Of a stretch of 7,787 nt of DNA, positions 1 to 7,413 are shown piece by piece; positions within the stretch are counted from its first letter, which is position 1, and each line of letters starts with the position of its first letter. Under the pieces are notes generated by a model, which had not been told where the DNA came from, did no database searches, and saw only the letters and a list, made by a program, of their open reading frames with translations. Origin of the DNA: a bacterium (GTDB lineage Bacteria > UBP14 > UBA6098 > B30-G16); NCBI GenBank assembly GCA_027007865.1, contig JALTEE010000242.1:1-7787 (forward strand). The letters run 5' to 3'. Both the position numbers and the translations under genes were made by a program.

Positions 1-2408
1 TTATTATGCTATGCATAACCTCGATTTTTCCAGATGCCTGGGTTGAAATCAAAAGACCGAGTTCTGGTGAGAAATTTTGTGAAAGCGATATAATCAATAT
101 TCGAATCGATGCAATAGCCCAATTCGGTTTATTCGGTGATTTTGGAAAGTACTATATAAGATACTCACATGGTAGTCCGCTTTATGGTGATTGCAGAAAT
201 ACTGGTAACAGACCACATCGCGGTTTTGATATTGCTTGCTGTGAAGCTGAATATGATACGTTTCCTTGCACGAGACCCATTTATGCACCTATGTGCGGCA
301 AGGTTATAATTGACACTTTCTTTAATAGCAAGTGCGAAAGGAAATGCACCACTCTCGTTGATTTAACTGATTCATTTTATTATAAAGCTCATGGCAATTA
401 TGGAAAAACAATCGCTATCTATTATCCATCAATCGGAAAAACTGTATTATATGCACATCTTGATACAAGTTATGTTGGTAAAAATTCAATAGTATGCCGT
501 GATTTACATATCGCCGATTGCGGAAATTCAGGCAGGCTTGACCCTACTCCAACTGGTTGTGTTGTCCCTGAATACAATTATCATGTACATTTAGAAATGG
601 CTGACACTGAACAAACTACTTGGAAGAACTTTAAAAATAACCGCATTGATCCTACAACATTTATATTTGAAAATAGTCTTGATAGTTTAAAGTATGAACT
701 AAAAGATGCTTTTGGAGAGTTATATGATTATGCTACCTGGACAGAAATATCATCTCAAAATTTTATCCCTTCTCATTCGAGCTCTTATCCTTGTGCAATC
801 GAACTCGATTCGTTTAATGTTAATTTTTCAAAAAGTGATTTACCAAGTGCCATTTCTGGTGAAAGTGCTTGTAAAGAATATGAAATTTTTGCTTATGTTT
901 ATGGTTCAAAAGATACCGTTTCCTGTGAAAGATGTCAGGCTTATTTTGATAGTATTAGTAATGGTTTAAATTCCAGCTATCCTGAACATCAATCAGAGAA
1001 AGTCGCTGAGGACCAAACTACTTTTCAGGTTTGTGATTGCACTCCCCATCTCGTAGTCCTTCCCACATACAGTCATGTGGATGTTCGCGTTATGGATATA
1101 TACGATTATCCATACGGTGATGAATGCTTTCAAGCGGCGTTTCCCATCGGTATGCTCGGTTTCGGCGGCGGAGGTTGTTTCAATTGTCTGAACCATACTA
1201 TTCGCGGAAGATGGCCCGAACCGAACATATATTACGAAGCATCGGGAATCATAGTTGGAACGCCCGGATACGATATTAATTGTTGGTATAATGTGCACTG
1301 CACCGCCAATTGTAATGACATTTTCTTTCACTATAAATATGACCAAAATTCCGGCAAAGGAACATGGCAAATAAAAATTCCCAGAGAAGTGAACTATAAT
1401 GGCGCAAATATGTGGATTTATGCGTCTATGCCCGAATTGGGAATAAGCACGAGGGCAAAATTGCCGATAATGGGGTCGAAAAGCGTTTATTTAGACCGAA
1501 CCGTTCTGAATAGTGAACCGGTTGTTTATGACTTGCATTGTAATATACCGAATAAATTACATCTCGATTGCACATCATCGGTGCCCCAAAGAATCGCCGA
1601 AGACCGTCTCTGCAAAGAAATAACTATATGGGGACTGGACAAACCATACTATTGGGACATTGATACGACCGACTCTCACGCATCGATAAATGGCGGAGTG
1701 TATACATACGAAGGAGACGCGATTACTTGCGGCAGTATAACCGGTTTTGGAGCAAATTCATATGTCGAAGGAACGGTTGATGGTGGATTGTGTCAGGGCA
1801 TATACGAGTGTATATATTGCGCCGGATGTCCCGATGCGATGGGCATTACATGTGGAATCTCTCTACCGCATGTTGACGCCGAATGCGGCGATTGTATATA
1901 TCACCCTTTTATTGATATAAATCAAATTAATGTGAATGACCCTTCAGGCGGCGATTATTCCCCATCTACAATTAGATTAACCCCCATCCTCGACCCGGGA
2001 ACCTATGCATTTGTTGAAGCTGTATATGGTTCGGTTCCAGATGTTATCGTTTCAGAAAAAATAGTAGAACACACAAATATATGGACCCCATTGAAACAGA
2101 CAGTATCGTCCGATACTACCTCTGATATATTAAAACTACCAAAATCACCGAGCCTGATATGTTATCCAAATCCTTCTAACGGCACGATAGATATATCGAT
2201 ATATTTCCCCGAAGCACAGGAAGCGAATGTTTTCATTGTGGATATGCTCGGAAGAAAAGTTTGGCAACAACCCCAAAGAAAATATCCACAGGGAACGACA
2301 ACAATGCACTGGGATATGAAAAACGATACTCCATCAGGAATTTATTTTGTTGTTGCAAAAACAAAAAATGGGAATATATTAAAAAGCAAAATTACAATTA
2401 TTCGTTGA
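1..2408 (+). CDS. Secreted cysteine-rich M23-family metallopeptidase with C-terminal T9SS sorting domain (5' partial)
   Basis: The frame is open to the left edge. Its first ATG in the window (position 6) begins MLCITSIFPDA, which reads like the hydrophobic end of a signal peptide followed by the mature chain, so the real start is probably upstream. Residues below count from that ATG. Residues 12-36 resemble the first strands of the Ig-like repeats in the next gene. Residues about 45-200 are an M23 (LytM/lysostaphin-type) domain: H71 and D75 (HRGFD) and H195 (HVHLE) are the expected zinc ligands, and H193 and H151 (YAHLD) the expected catalytic histidines, so it looks active. M23 enzymes cut peptidoglycan peptide bridges or other glycine-rich peptides. 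Residues 225-715 match nothing I recognise and are rich in Cys, with several CxxC pairs. Residues about 716-800 form a Por-type sorting tail. I infer export across the inner membrane by Sec and across the outer membrane by T9SS. The family call is firm; the substrate is unknown. Confidence 0.88.
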   Translation, partial: IMLCITSIFPDAWVEIKRPSSGEKFCESDIINIRIDAIAQFGLFGDFGKYYIRYSHGSPLYGDCRNTGNRPHRGFDIACCEAEYDTFPCTRPIYAPMCGKVIIDTFFNSKCERKCTTLVDLTDSFYYKAHGNYGKTIAIYYPSIGKTVLYAHLDTSYVGKNSIVCRDLHIADCGNSGRLDPTPTGCVVPEYNYHVHLEMADTEQTTWKNFKNNRIDPTTFIFENSLDSLKYELKDAFGELYDYATWTEISSQNFIPSHSSSYPCAIELDSFNVNFSKSDLPSAISGESACKEYEIFAYVYGSKDTVSCERCQAYFDSISNGLNSSYPEHQSEKVAEDQTTFQVCDCTPHLVVLPTYSHVDVRVMDIYDYPYGDECFQAAFPIGMLGFGGGGCFNCLNHTIRGRWPEPNIYYEASGIIVGTPGYDINCWYNVHCTANCNDIFFHYKYDQNSGKGTWQIKIPREVNYNGANMWIYASMPELGISTRAKLPIMGSKSVYLDRTVLNSEPVVYDLHCNIPNKLHLDCTSSVPQRIAEDRLCKEITIWGLDKPYYWDIDTTDSHASINGGVYTYEGDAITCGSITGFGANSYVEGTVDGGLCQGIYECIYCAGCPDAMGITCGISLPHVDAECGDCIYHPFIDINQINVNDPSGGDYSPSTIRLTPILDPGTYAFVEAVYGSVPDVIVSEKIVEHTNIWTPLKQTVSSDTTSDILKLPKSPSLICYPNPSNGTIDISIYFPEAQEANVFIVDMLGRKVWQQPQRKYPQGTTTMHWDMKNDTPSGIYFVVAKTKNGNILKSKITIIR
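138..605 (+). other. M23 metallopeptidase domain
   Basis: This segment encodes residues about 45-200 of the first protein. In order it shows HxxxD (H71, D75), the G-N-Y-G-K-T-I strand (130-136), YAHLD (H151), a C-G-N-S-G turn (171-176) where family members have G-x-S-G, and HxH (H193, H195) followed by L-E. All zinc and catalytic positions of the LytM/M23 fold are present. A short cysteine-containing insertion (residues 76-115) separates the first motif from the central strands, which is longer than in minimal M23 domains. Confidence 0.9.
2151..2405 (+). other. T9SS type A-like C-terminal sorting domain
   Basis: This encodes residues about 716-800. It opens with the typical 'YPNPSNG' (720-726), continues with alternating beta strands, has 'DMLGRKVW' (746-753) where the family has D-x-x-G-R-x-V, then 'SGIYFVV' (777-783), and ends in a short K-I-T-I-I-R strand. 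This is the pattern of the Por secretion system tail (TIGR04183/PF18962-like). In known T9SS bacteria the tail is recognised by the outer-membrane translocon and usually removed. Its presence implies that the host encodes a T9SS. Confidence 0.88.
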
Positions 2409-2421
2409 CAAATAAAAACCT

Positions 2422-2426
2422 GGAGG
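2422..2426 (+). promoter_or_regulatory. Ribosome binding site of the 1659-residue protein
   Basis: GGAGG lies 7 bases before the ATG at 2434. It supports that start, which also gives a good signal peptide. The gap to the preceding stop codon is only 25 bases and I see no terminator in it, so the gene is probably read from the same transcript as the peptidase gene. Confidence 0.85.
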
Positions 2427-2433
2427 TTTTGCA

Positions 2434-5400
2434 ATGAGTAGAGTGACGGTGCTGTTCGGTGTTTTACTTCTCATCGGTTCCCTTTTTGCGCAGGGAACGC
2501 CGCATTCCATTGTCGGAAGTGCGCAAAATTCCGATTTAACCCCGATTCCTGTTGGCTGTGGCGCTTTTATCGCATATCCGTATCCATCTGCGACGGATAC
2601 TGTTACGCAGGATTCCGACGGCTGCGGCTTCAGCGGCAGCGACTGGTGGGTCGAAATTTCCGAATTTGGATTGAGCGATGGTGATACCGTTGCAATTCGA
2701 TTTATAAACACTTGCAATGGCGATACCTTACTACTGCTTGTTGAATTGGATTTCAGCGTTCCGACGCAAAATTTAGGGCTCGTTACGCTTTTGCCCGGCA
2801 TCGGGACTATTACGGTTTTATATCCCAATGGGGGCGAAACATTCGAGTTCGGCGACGGTGTGAACATTCAGTGGACAGCATCCGCTGGAATCGCTAATGT
2901 CGATATATATTATAGTTCTGATGGTGGAGGGGTTTGGAATAATGTTGTTAGCGGAGTTTCTGCTGCTGGTGGTTCGTATCTTTGGTCTGCGCCTTCTGTA
3001 GAATCCGACCAATATCTCGTTCGAGTCGAAGATGCAGCCGATTCTACTACTTTCGATGTTAGCGACAATTTCTTTGAAGTTGTTCCTACTCCATCGCTCG
3101 ATTTAACCTATCCTCTCGGAGGCGAACATTTCCTCATCGGCGACACAATCGAAATAGCGTGGAATGCTACCGGTGTTACTGCAATCGACATCTATTTTTC
3201 AGCCAATCTCGGAGCGGATTGGACACTCGTTGAAACAAACTATGCCACAGGCACAAGCGGAACTTATAATTTTCTCGCACCCGATACTGTTTCCGACCAG
3301 TGTCTAATAAAAATCTGGGACAATAGCGACCATATGGTAATGGATGTTTCGGACGCGTTCGAAATTGATACGCTTATAATACCGGATACAATTCCGCCGT
3401 CGGATATTTCAGACCTCGATGTGGATTCCACGACATTCACCGATGTCTTGCTTTCGTGGACGCTCACTGGCGACGACTGGACAATGGGAGTTCCATCGCA
3501 AACAGATGTTCGATACAGCACTGCCCCCATAAGCGATTTAAACTGGGGACTATGCACCTCCATCGGCGGACTTCCCGCACCAGATACATCGGGAACACAC
3601 CAAACTGTCTGGGTTCACGGGCTTACTTCTGGCGAGACATATTATTTTGCGATGAAAATCGCCGATGAAGTTCCGAATTGGAGTGGGCTTTCCAATGTTG
3701 TGAGCGTTACGCTGCCATCACTCCCCGATACCACTCCCCCCTGCAATTTCACACTCGAAGTTTCTGACACAGGCTGCGATAGAGCAACAATTAGCTGGCT
3801 CGCTCCCGGCGATGATGGGGATGTGGGAATTGCGGATAGATATGAGTTTAGATATGCAGATTTTGAACTTACCGAATCAAATTTCGCCACAGGCACAGTA
3901 ATCGACGGTGTGCCCGACCCTGCGATTGCAGGAACAGAGCAAAACTTCGTGCTCACGGGACTCGATTCTACGACGCATTACTGGGTTGCAGCATATGCTT
4001 ATGATGAAGGGGACAATCCTTCTCCATTCACGGTTATCGATTTCACCACGACATTCTGTGAAGATGTTGTTCCGCCTGCGATGATAAACATTTTAAACTG
4101 CGAAGATTTTCGTCCCGGTGGTGTGCAGATTTCCTGGCTCGCTCCCGGCGACGATGGTTATACAGGAACCGCCACGAGTTATGAAGTTAGATATGACACT
4201 GTTATGTTTAATGAAGAGACTTGGGTCGATGCCACTCCATATCCGCTTGCGATGATGCCGGGACCGGCAGGCGGAACAGAATATGCTTGGATAGATGGTC
4301 TTACTCCTGCGGAGTCATATTATTTTGCAGTATTTGCGTTCGACGAAGTTGGCAATCGTTCGCCTTTCGGTGCGATGATATATTGCACTGCGATGGGTGT
4401 CGCATCTCCCGTGTCCGATGTAGATACTTACGAGGATGCGCCCGATTTTATGCTCGCCGATATGGCTGATGTTTTTCTGCCCGATGGACTTAATTTATTC
4501 GCCGAAAGCGGAGACGGCATAGAAATATACTATCTACCGGGAGAAGAGGATAGCAGTCAACTATGGGTGCATCTGCAAGAAAATTGGTGGGGGAATACCT
4601 ATGTAATCATTTATGGTGAGCACGATGGATATTTAGTCTCCGACACGGTTGCGGTAAATGTGTCATCTGTCAATGATGCACCGTATTTCACGAGTGGCAC
4701 GCCCGATTCCATCGCAATTCCAGGAATCGATTTCGCATATACTTTTACCGCAGACGATGTCGATGGCGACTCGATTCAGTTCTTTCTCAGCGAAGGACCG
4801 TCTGGAATGAATTTGTTTGCTGATGGTAATTTATCATGGTCGCCTCCACCGACAGAAGGACATTACGATGTCACTGTTGGGGTTACAGATGGTCAGGATT
4901 CTACATATCTCGGTTTTCCTGTGCGGGTCTATAAATTGACCGACAGTGTATTTGCACCGCGAAATCTCGAAGCGCATTCCGATTTTGTCGGCTCGATACC
5001 GCTTTCTTGGGATATTCCCGAAGCAATTGAACTCGGCTTCCCCGTGCATCTCACAGGCTATCGAATTTATCGCAGCAGCGACCCCAGTGAAGAACCTACA
5101 ATGATTGGCACGAGCGATGTGAACACATATAATGATGGAATTGTATCCTGTGGGGTAACAGAGTATTATCGTGTGAAGGCTGTGTATGATATTCCAGTTT
5201 TCGTAAGCGCATATTCCAACACCGATGCGGGAATGTGTAATTCTGCTTCGGAGCGTGTGTATTCGGCGTGGACAAGTGAGCCTGTTGTGGTCGATGGATA
5301 CAACGATGATGCGGCGTGGGCACTTGCAACAACCCTGCAAATTCCTTATGGATATACGCTGGGTTTTGTCAACACTGCCAGCCGTTTGTATGGATACATC

Positions 5401-7413
5401 GAATTTTCCGATTTTTCTGCGGATAATGAAGAATTCTCATTCTGGTTCGACGATGACAATTCAGGCTTCTGGGACGCTATTCCTTCCGATGAGGGCAGAA
5501 TATTTTTCAGGTATGGGGACAGTGTCAGAGCGTATTTCCAACCGGTAGCGAATATAGGTGGTAGTGCCGTTAGTGGAACACCTGTCGAATTGCCTACTGC
5601 AACATCGGTATGGCGCACAGATGGAGAATCCGCATATCTCGAATTTTCTATTCCGCTCGGCGACGATGCGCATTTTGGTGTGCTACCAGGTGATTCCTCT
5701 GCTGTAATGTTCCTGTGCGAAAATTCGACAGGACCGATTTTCCGATGGCTCGCTACATCGAGCGAACTTATGCCCGTAACCTATGGACGAATGATAATCG
5801 GAATGCCCGGCGGAGTGCCTTCGATAATGGTTACCCCGACAAGTTATGAGTTCACACTTGAGCAGGGCTTGGAAACACAGGCAACGGTCAACATACAAAA
5901 TCTCGGCGAAGGAACAGGATATTTTTCCGTTTCTGGAATGCCCGATTGGATTTCTGCTGTGCCGACATCTGAATTTTTATATCCCGATATTCTGCAGGGA
6001 GTTACACTGACTATCACTGCCGATATGGAACCGGGAGATTATGTCGGTTATGTGAATTTCTACACGACAGACCCGGATAATCCAATCCAACAAGTCGAAG
6101 TGACATTGCATATTACGCCGTTGGAGCCGGAGAATCATCTTGCGATTTCGCTGCCCGCTGCCAGTTATGCTTCTGCTGGTGAAAGTGTCGATATTCCCGT
6201 TTCTGTCGGCGAACTATACGATAACGATGTTACATCGGTTCGCTTCACGATTTACAGCGACGCGGATGTTGCACTGCCTACGGGTGCAATTGCAGGTGCT
6301 GCGCTTCCTGGTGGTTGGGTTGTAGATGTGCCTTCGATTGGAGAAGACCACATCACAGTGTTCGCTCACGGGTTCGAGCCTCTTCCCGTTTCCGGCAATA
6401 TTATAGATTTGCAGTATGAAATGGACAGCGATGCGATGAATGGTGCAATTACGCAGTTGGCATTTTCCGATGTTAGTGTAAATTCTGGATTTCCATATCC
6501 ATATACCACCGATGGCCTTCTGCTCGTCGGCGATGAAATTGCGCCGTATTGGTCGGCAATGCTCGTTCTTATTTTGCCGGATGAAAGTCGTGCGGATTCG
6601 GCGTATTTTGGTGTGCATTTGCTCGCCACAGACGACTACGACCCTGTGCTCGATATGCTTGACCCGCCCAGTTTCCCCGACGAAGGAAATATGTATTTCC
6701 TCGCACAAAACGGATACCAATTGGCGAGAGACCTGCGCAATCAAAGCGACACGCTGGTTATTTTCCCGTTGATTGTGGAAAATGATGGAATGCTCGGATG
6801 GGATGTCAACCGTGTCTGGAGCGGATGCTATATCGGCGATACTCTCGATATGAAAGAGGCATCATATATATTTGTATCGGCAGGCGATACTGTGAATATA
6901 TACTATCACAATGTTTCGCCGTTGGAGTTCACAATCGAGTTGAAAAGCGGGTGGAATATGGTTTCTGTTCCGTTTATTGCCGATAGTTTCAATTTGACCG
7001 ATGTTTTCCCAGATGCGTTGCCGCCGGCATTCTACTATGACCCGCTTTCTGAAAGTTATGTTCCTGTTCCCGTGCTGTATCCAGGCAGAGGCTATTGGGT
7101 TTTGATGCTCGACGACCACGATTATACGCTTACAGGCGAACCGATGCTGAATTATGAATTGGAACTCCCCGCAGGTTGGAATATGATAGGTGCTCCTGCG
7201 CAAACTGTGTATTGGGATGAGCAAATCACTGTTCCGCCAGATGCGACACTTCCAGGTGCATTGTTCGGATACAATGCGACATCGTCGGCATATTTTATAT
7301 CGAACACTTTGAGACCCGGTTTTGGATACTGGATATTGAGCCTCGAAAATTGTATACTGCGTGTATCTGCTACTTATGGTGGTCCTGTTAGTTCGTCTGC
7401 CAAGAAAAAATAG
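2434..7413 (+). CDS. Giant secreted multidomain beta-sandwich (adhesin-like) protein with Ig, FN3, CBM9-like and cohesin-like modules
   Basis: The start is supported by GGAGG 7 bases upstream and by a signal peptide (residues 1-20, hydrophobic core VLFGVLLLIGSLFA). Approximate modules in order: beta domain 24-118; Ig-like 124-216 and 220-311, each opening with P-x-G-G-E-x-F; FN3 318-427, 430-540 and 546-654; cadherin/VCBS-like 655-747 ending in VNDAP; Ig-like 748-834; FN3 838-932; CBM9-like 940-1123; BACON/ASH-like 1129-1228; cohesin-like 1234-1366; a conserved-looking region 1370-1497; and two GWNM...GYW repeats 1502-1636. It ends SSAKKK. No enzymatic motif is visible, so a structural, adhesive or glycan-binding surface role is inferred. 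It is acidic and poor in Cys (15 in 1659). It lacks the T9SS tail found on the upstream protein. The module mix is typical of large surface proteins in FCB-group candidate phyla; the ligand is unknown. Confidence 0.85.
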   Translation: MSRVTVLFGVLLLIGSLFAQGTPHSIVGSAQNSDLTPIPVGCGAFIAYPYPSATDTVTQDSDGCGFSGSDWWVEISEFGLSDGDTVAIRFINTCNGDTLLLLVELDFSVPTQNLGLVTLLPGIGTITVLYPNGGETFEFGDGVNIQWTASAGIANVDIYYSSDGGGVWNNVVSGVSAAGGSYLWSAPSVESDQYLVRVEDAADSTTFDVSDNFFEVVPTPSLDLTYPLGGEHFLIGDTIEIAWNATGVTAIDIYFSANLGADWTLVETNYATGTSGTYNFLAPDTVSDQCLIKIWDNSDHMVMDVSDAFEIDTLIIPDTIPPSDISDLDVDSTTFTDVLLSWTLTGDDWTMGVPSQTDVRYSTAPISDLNWGLCTSIGGLPAPDTSGTHQTVWVHGLTSGETYYFAMKIADEVPNWSGLSNVVSVTLPSLPDTTPPCNFTLEVSDTGCDRATISWLAPGDDGDVGIADRYEFRYADFELTESNFATGTVIDGVPDPAIAGTEQNFVLTGLDSTTHYWVAAYAYDEGDNPSPFTVIDFTTTFCEDVVPPAMINILNCEDFRPGGVQISWLAPGDDGYTGTATSYEVRYDTVMFNEETWVDATPYPLAMMPGPAGGTEYAWIDGLTPAESYYFAVFAFDEVGNRSPFGAMIYCTAMGVASPVSDVDTYEDAPDFMLADMADVFLPDGLNLFAESGDGIEIYYLPGEEDSSQLWVHLQENWWGNTYVIIYGEHDGYLVSDTVAVNVSSVNDAPYFTSGTPDSIAIPGIDFAYTFTADDVDGDSIQFFLSEGPSGMNLFADGNLSWSPPPTEGHYDVTVGVTDGQDSTYLGFPVRVYKLTDSVFAPRNLEAHSDFVGSIPLSWDIPEAIELGFPVHLTGYRIYRSSDPSEEPTMIGTSDVNTYNDGIVSCGVTEYYRVKAVYDIPVFVSAYSNTDAGMCNSASERVYSAWTSEPVVVDGYNDDAAWALATTLQIPYGYTLGFVNTASRLYGYIEFSDFSADNEEFSFWFDDDNSGFWDAIPSDEGRIFFRYGDSVRAYFQPVANIGGSAVSGTPVELPTATSVWRTDGESAYLEFSIPLGDDAHFGVLPGDSSAVMFLCENSTGPIFRWLATSSELMPVTYGRMIIGMPGGVPSIMVTPTSYEFTLEQGLETQATVNIQNLGEGTGYFSVSGMPDWISAVPTSEFLYPDILQGVTLTITADMEPGDYVGYVNFYTTDPDNPIQQVEVTLHITPLEPENHLAISLPAASYASAGESVDIPVSVGELYDNDVTSVRFTIYSDADVALPTGAIAGAALPGGWVVDVPSIGEDHITVFAHGFEPLPVSGNIIDLQYEMDSDAMNGAITQLAFSDVSVNSGFPYPYTTDGLLLVGDEIAPYWSAMLVLILPDESRADSAYFGVHLLATDDYDPVLDMLDPPSFPDEGNMYFLAQNGYQLARDLRNQSDTLVIFPLIVENDGMLGWDVNRVWSGCYIGDTLDMKEASYIFVSAGDTVNIYYHNVSPLEFTIELKSGWNMVSVPFIADSFNLTDVFPDALPPAFYYDPLSESYVPVPVLYPGRGYWVLMLDDHDYTLTGEPMLNYELELPAGWNMIGAPAQTVYWDEQITVPPDATLPGALFGYNATSSAYFISNTLRPGFGYWILSLENCILRVSATYGGPVSSSAKKK
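2803..3366 (+). repeat. Two tandem Ig-like domains (P-GGE-F--GD type)
   Basis: The two copies cover residues about 124-216 and 220-311. Each opens with the same signature: YPNGGETFEFGD (130-141) and YPLGGEHFLIGD (226-237), followed by a strand containing I-x-W (Q146-W147 and A242-W243). Each then has V/I-D-I-Y-Y/F (156-160, 251-255) and closes on D-V-S-D-x-F (208-213, 304-309). They are diverged tandem duplicates similar to the Kre9/KNH-like (Ser-Thr-rich) Ig family seen in many secreted bacterial proteins. Confidence 0.8.
3385..4395 (+). repeat. Three tandem fibronectin type III domains
   Basis: The copies cover residues about 318-427, 430-540 and 546-654. Each begins at a D-x-x-P-P or V-P-P linker, has the conserved strand-B tryptophan (W342, W455, W568), a D-x-R-Y or E-x-R-Y strand (358-361, 471-474, 584-587), the L/G-L-T/D turn and the Y-Y-F/W-A strand (403-406, 516-519, 629-632). 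Copies 2 and 3 share SWLAPGDDG (454-462, 567-575), encoded by DNA that is identical over 18 bases. FN3 domains usually act as spacers or protein-interaction units. Confidence 0.88.
4945..5229 (+). other. Fourth fibronectin type III domain
   Basis: Residues about 838-932 read as an isolated FN3 domain: A-P-R-N-L at the first strand, S-W-D (858-860), G-Y-R-I-Y-R-S (875-881), the E-Y-Y-R-V-K-A strand (910-916) and a closing V-S-A-Y-S-N. It is of the 'GYRIYRS' subtype, different from the three tandem copies upstream, which suggests a separate origin. It links the cadherin-like region to the CBM9-like domain. Confidence 0.85.
5251..5802 (+). other. CBM9/DOMON-like carbohydrate-binding domain
   Basis: Residues about 940-1123 begin with V-V-V-D-G-x-N-D-D-A-A-W (951-962), the usual opening of the CBM9 family. 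There follow strands with Y-G-Y-I-E-F-S-D (986-993), W-F-D-D-D-N-S-G (1004-1011) and a closing Y-L-E-F-S-I-P-L (1068-1075). In known proteins this fold binds ends of xylan and cellulose chains, or heme and sugars in DOMON relatives. Glycan binding here is an inference from fold similarity; the binding tryptophans cannot be assigned with confidence. Confidence 0.7.
6133..6531 (+). other. Cohesin-like domain
   Basis: Residues about 1234-1366 follow the cohesin pattern: an early strand ending in A-G-E-S-V-D-I-P-V-S-V (1248-1258), V-x-S-V-R-F-T-I-Y (1266-1274), a G-W-V-V-D strand, I-T-V-F-A-H-G (1307-1313), G-N-I-I-D-L-Q-Y (1321-1328) and L-A-F-S-D-V-S-V-N (1342-1350). Cohesins bind dockerins in cellulosomes, but cohesin-fold domains also occur in non-cellulosomal surface proteins. 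No dockerin is visible in the window, so partner binding is not established. Confidence 0.65.
6541..6924 (+). other. Conserved-looking beta domain preceding the C-terminal repeats
   Basis: Residues about 1370-1497 contain F-G-V-H-L-L-A-T-D-D-Y-D (1392-1403), L-D-P-P-S-F-P (1409-1415), then L-G-W-D (1454-1457), D-M-K-E-A-S-Y-I-F (1472-1480) and a final hydrophobic strand. A similar arrangement (FG-x-ATD-x-D ... PP-x-P ... L-WD ... DM-x-Y-F) occurs near the C-termini of large exported proteins from FCB candidate phyla, as far as I recall. I know no assigned function. It may be part of an anchoring or export region. Confidence 0.5.
6937..7341 (+). repeat. Two C-terminal GWNM...GYW repeats
   Basis: Copy 1 (residues about 1502-1558) runs from ELKSGWNMVSVPF to PGRGYWVLM; copy 2 (1577-1636) runs from ELPAGWNMIGAPA to PGFGYWILS. 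Between these ends each carries a Y-D/N strand (YYDPLSESYVPV, GYNATSSAYFIS). The pairing suggests an internal duplication. Repeats of this sort sit near the C-termini of secreted proteins in several candidate phyla, where they usually precede a sorting tail; here only about 23 residues follow. Confidence 0.75.

Noticed and set aside
2102..2117. Perfect inverted repeat AGTATCG-TC-CGATACT in the linker before the sorting domain.
   Set aside because: It lies inside a coding frame, is short, has no T-run after it and no second copy that I could find. Probably chance.
2191..2204. 14-base palindrome ATATATCGATATAT.
   Set aside because: It encodes alternating Ile/Asp/Ser/Tyr of a beta strand in the sorting domain and sits in AT-rich codons. 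No reason to see a binding site.
2405..2430. TTGACA overlapping the stop codon of the peptidase gene, as a possible -35 box for the long gene.
   Set aside because: At 16-18 bases downstream there is only the Shine-Dalgarno and TTTTGC region, with no -10-like hexamer, and the start codon would be too close. Cotranscription from upstream is simpler.
4834..5340. Open reading frame of 168 codons on the reverse strand.
   Set aside because: It is antisense to the Ig, FN3 and CBM9-like region and its translation is rich in Cys, Arg, His and Ile without domain pattern, as expected for a non-coding frame.
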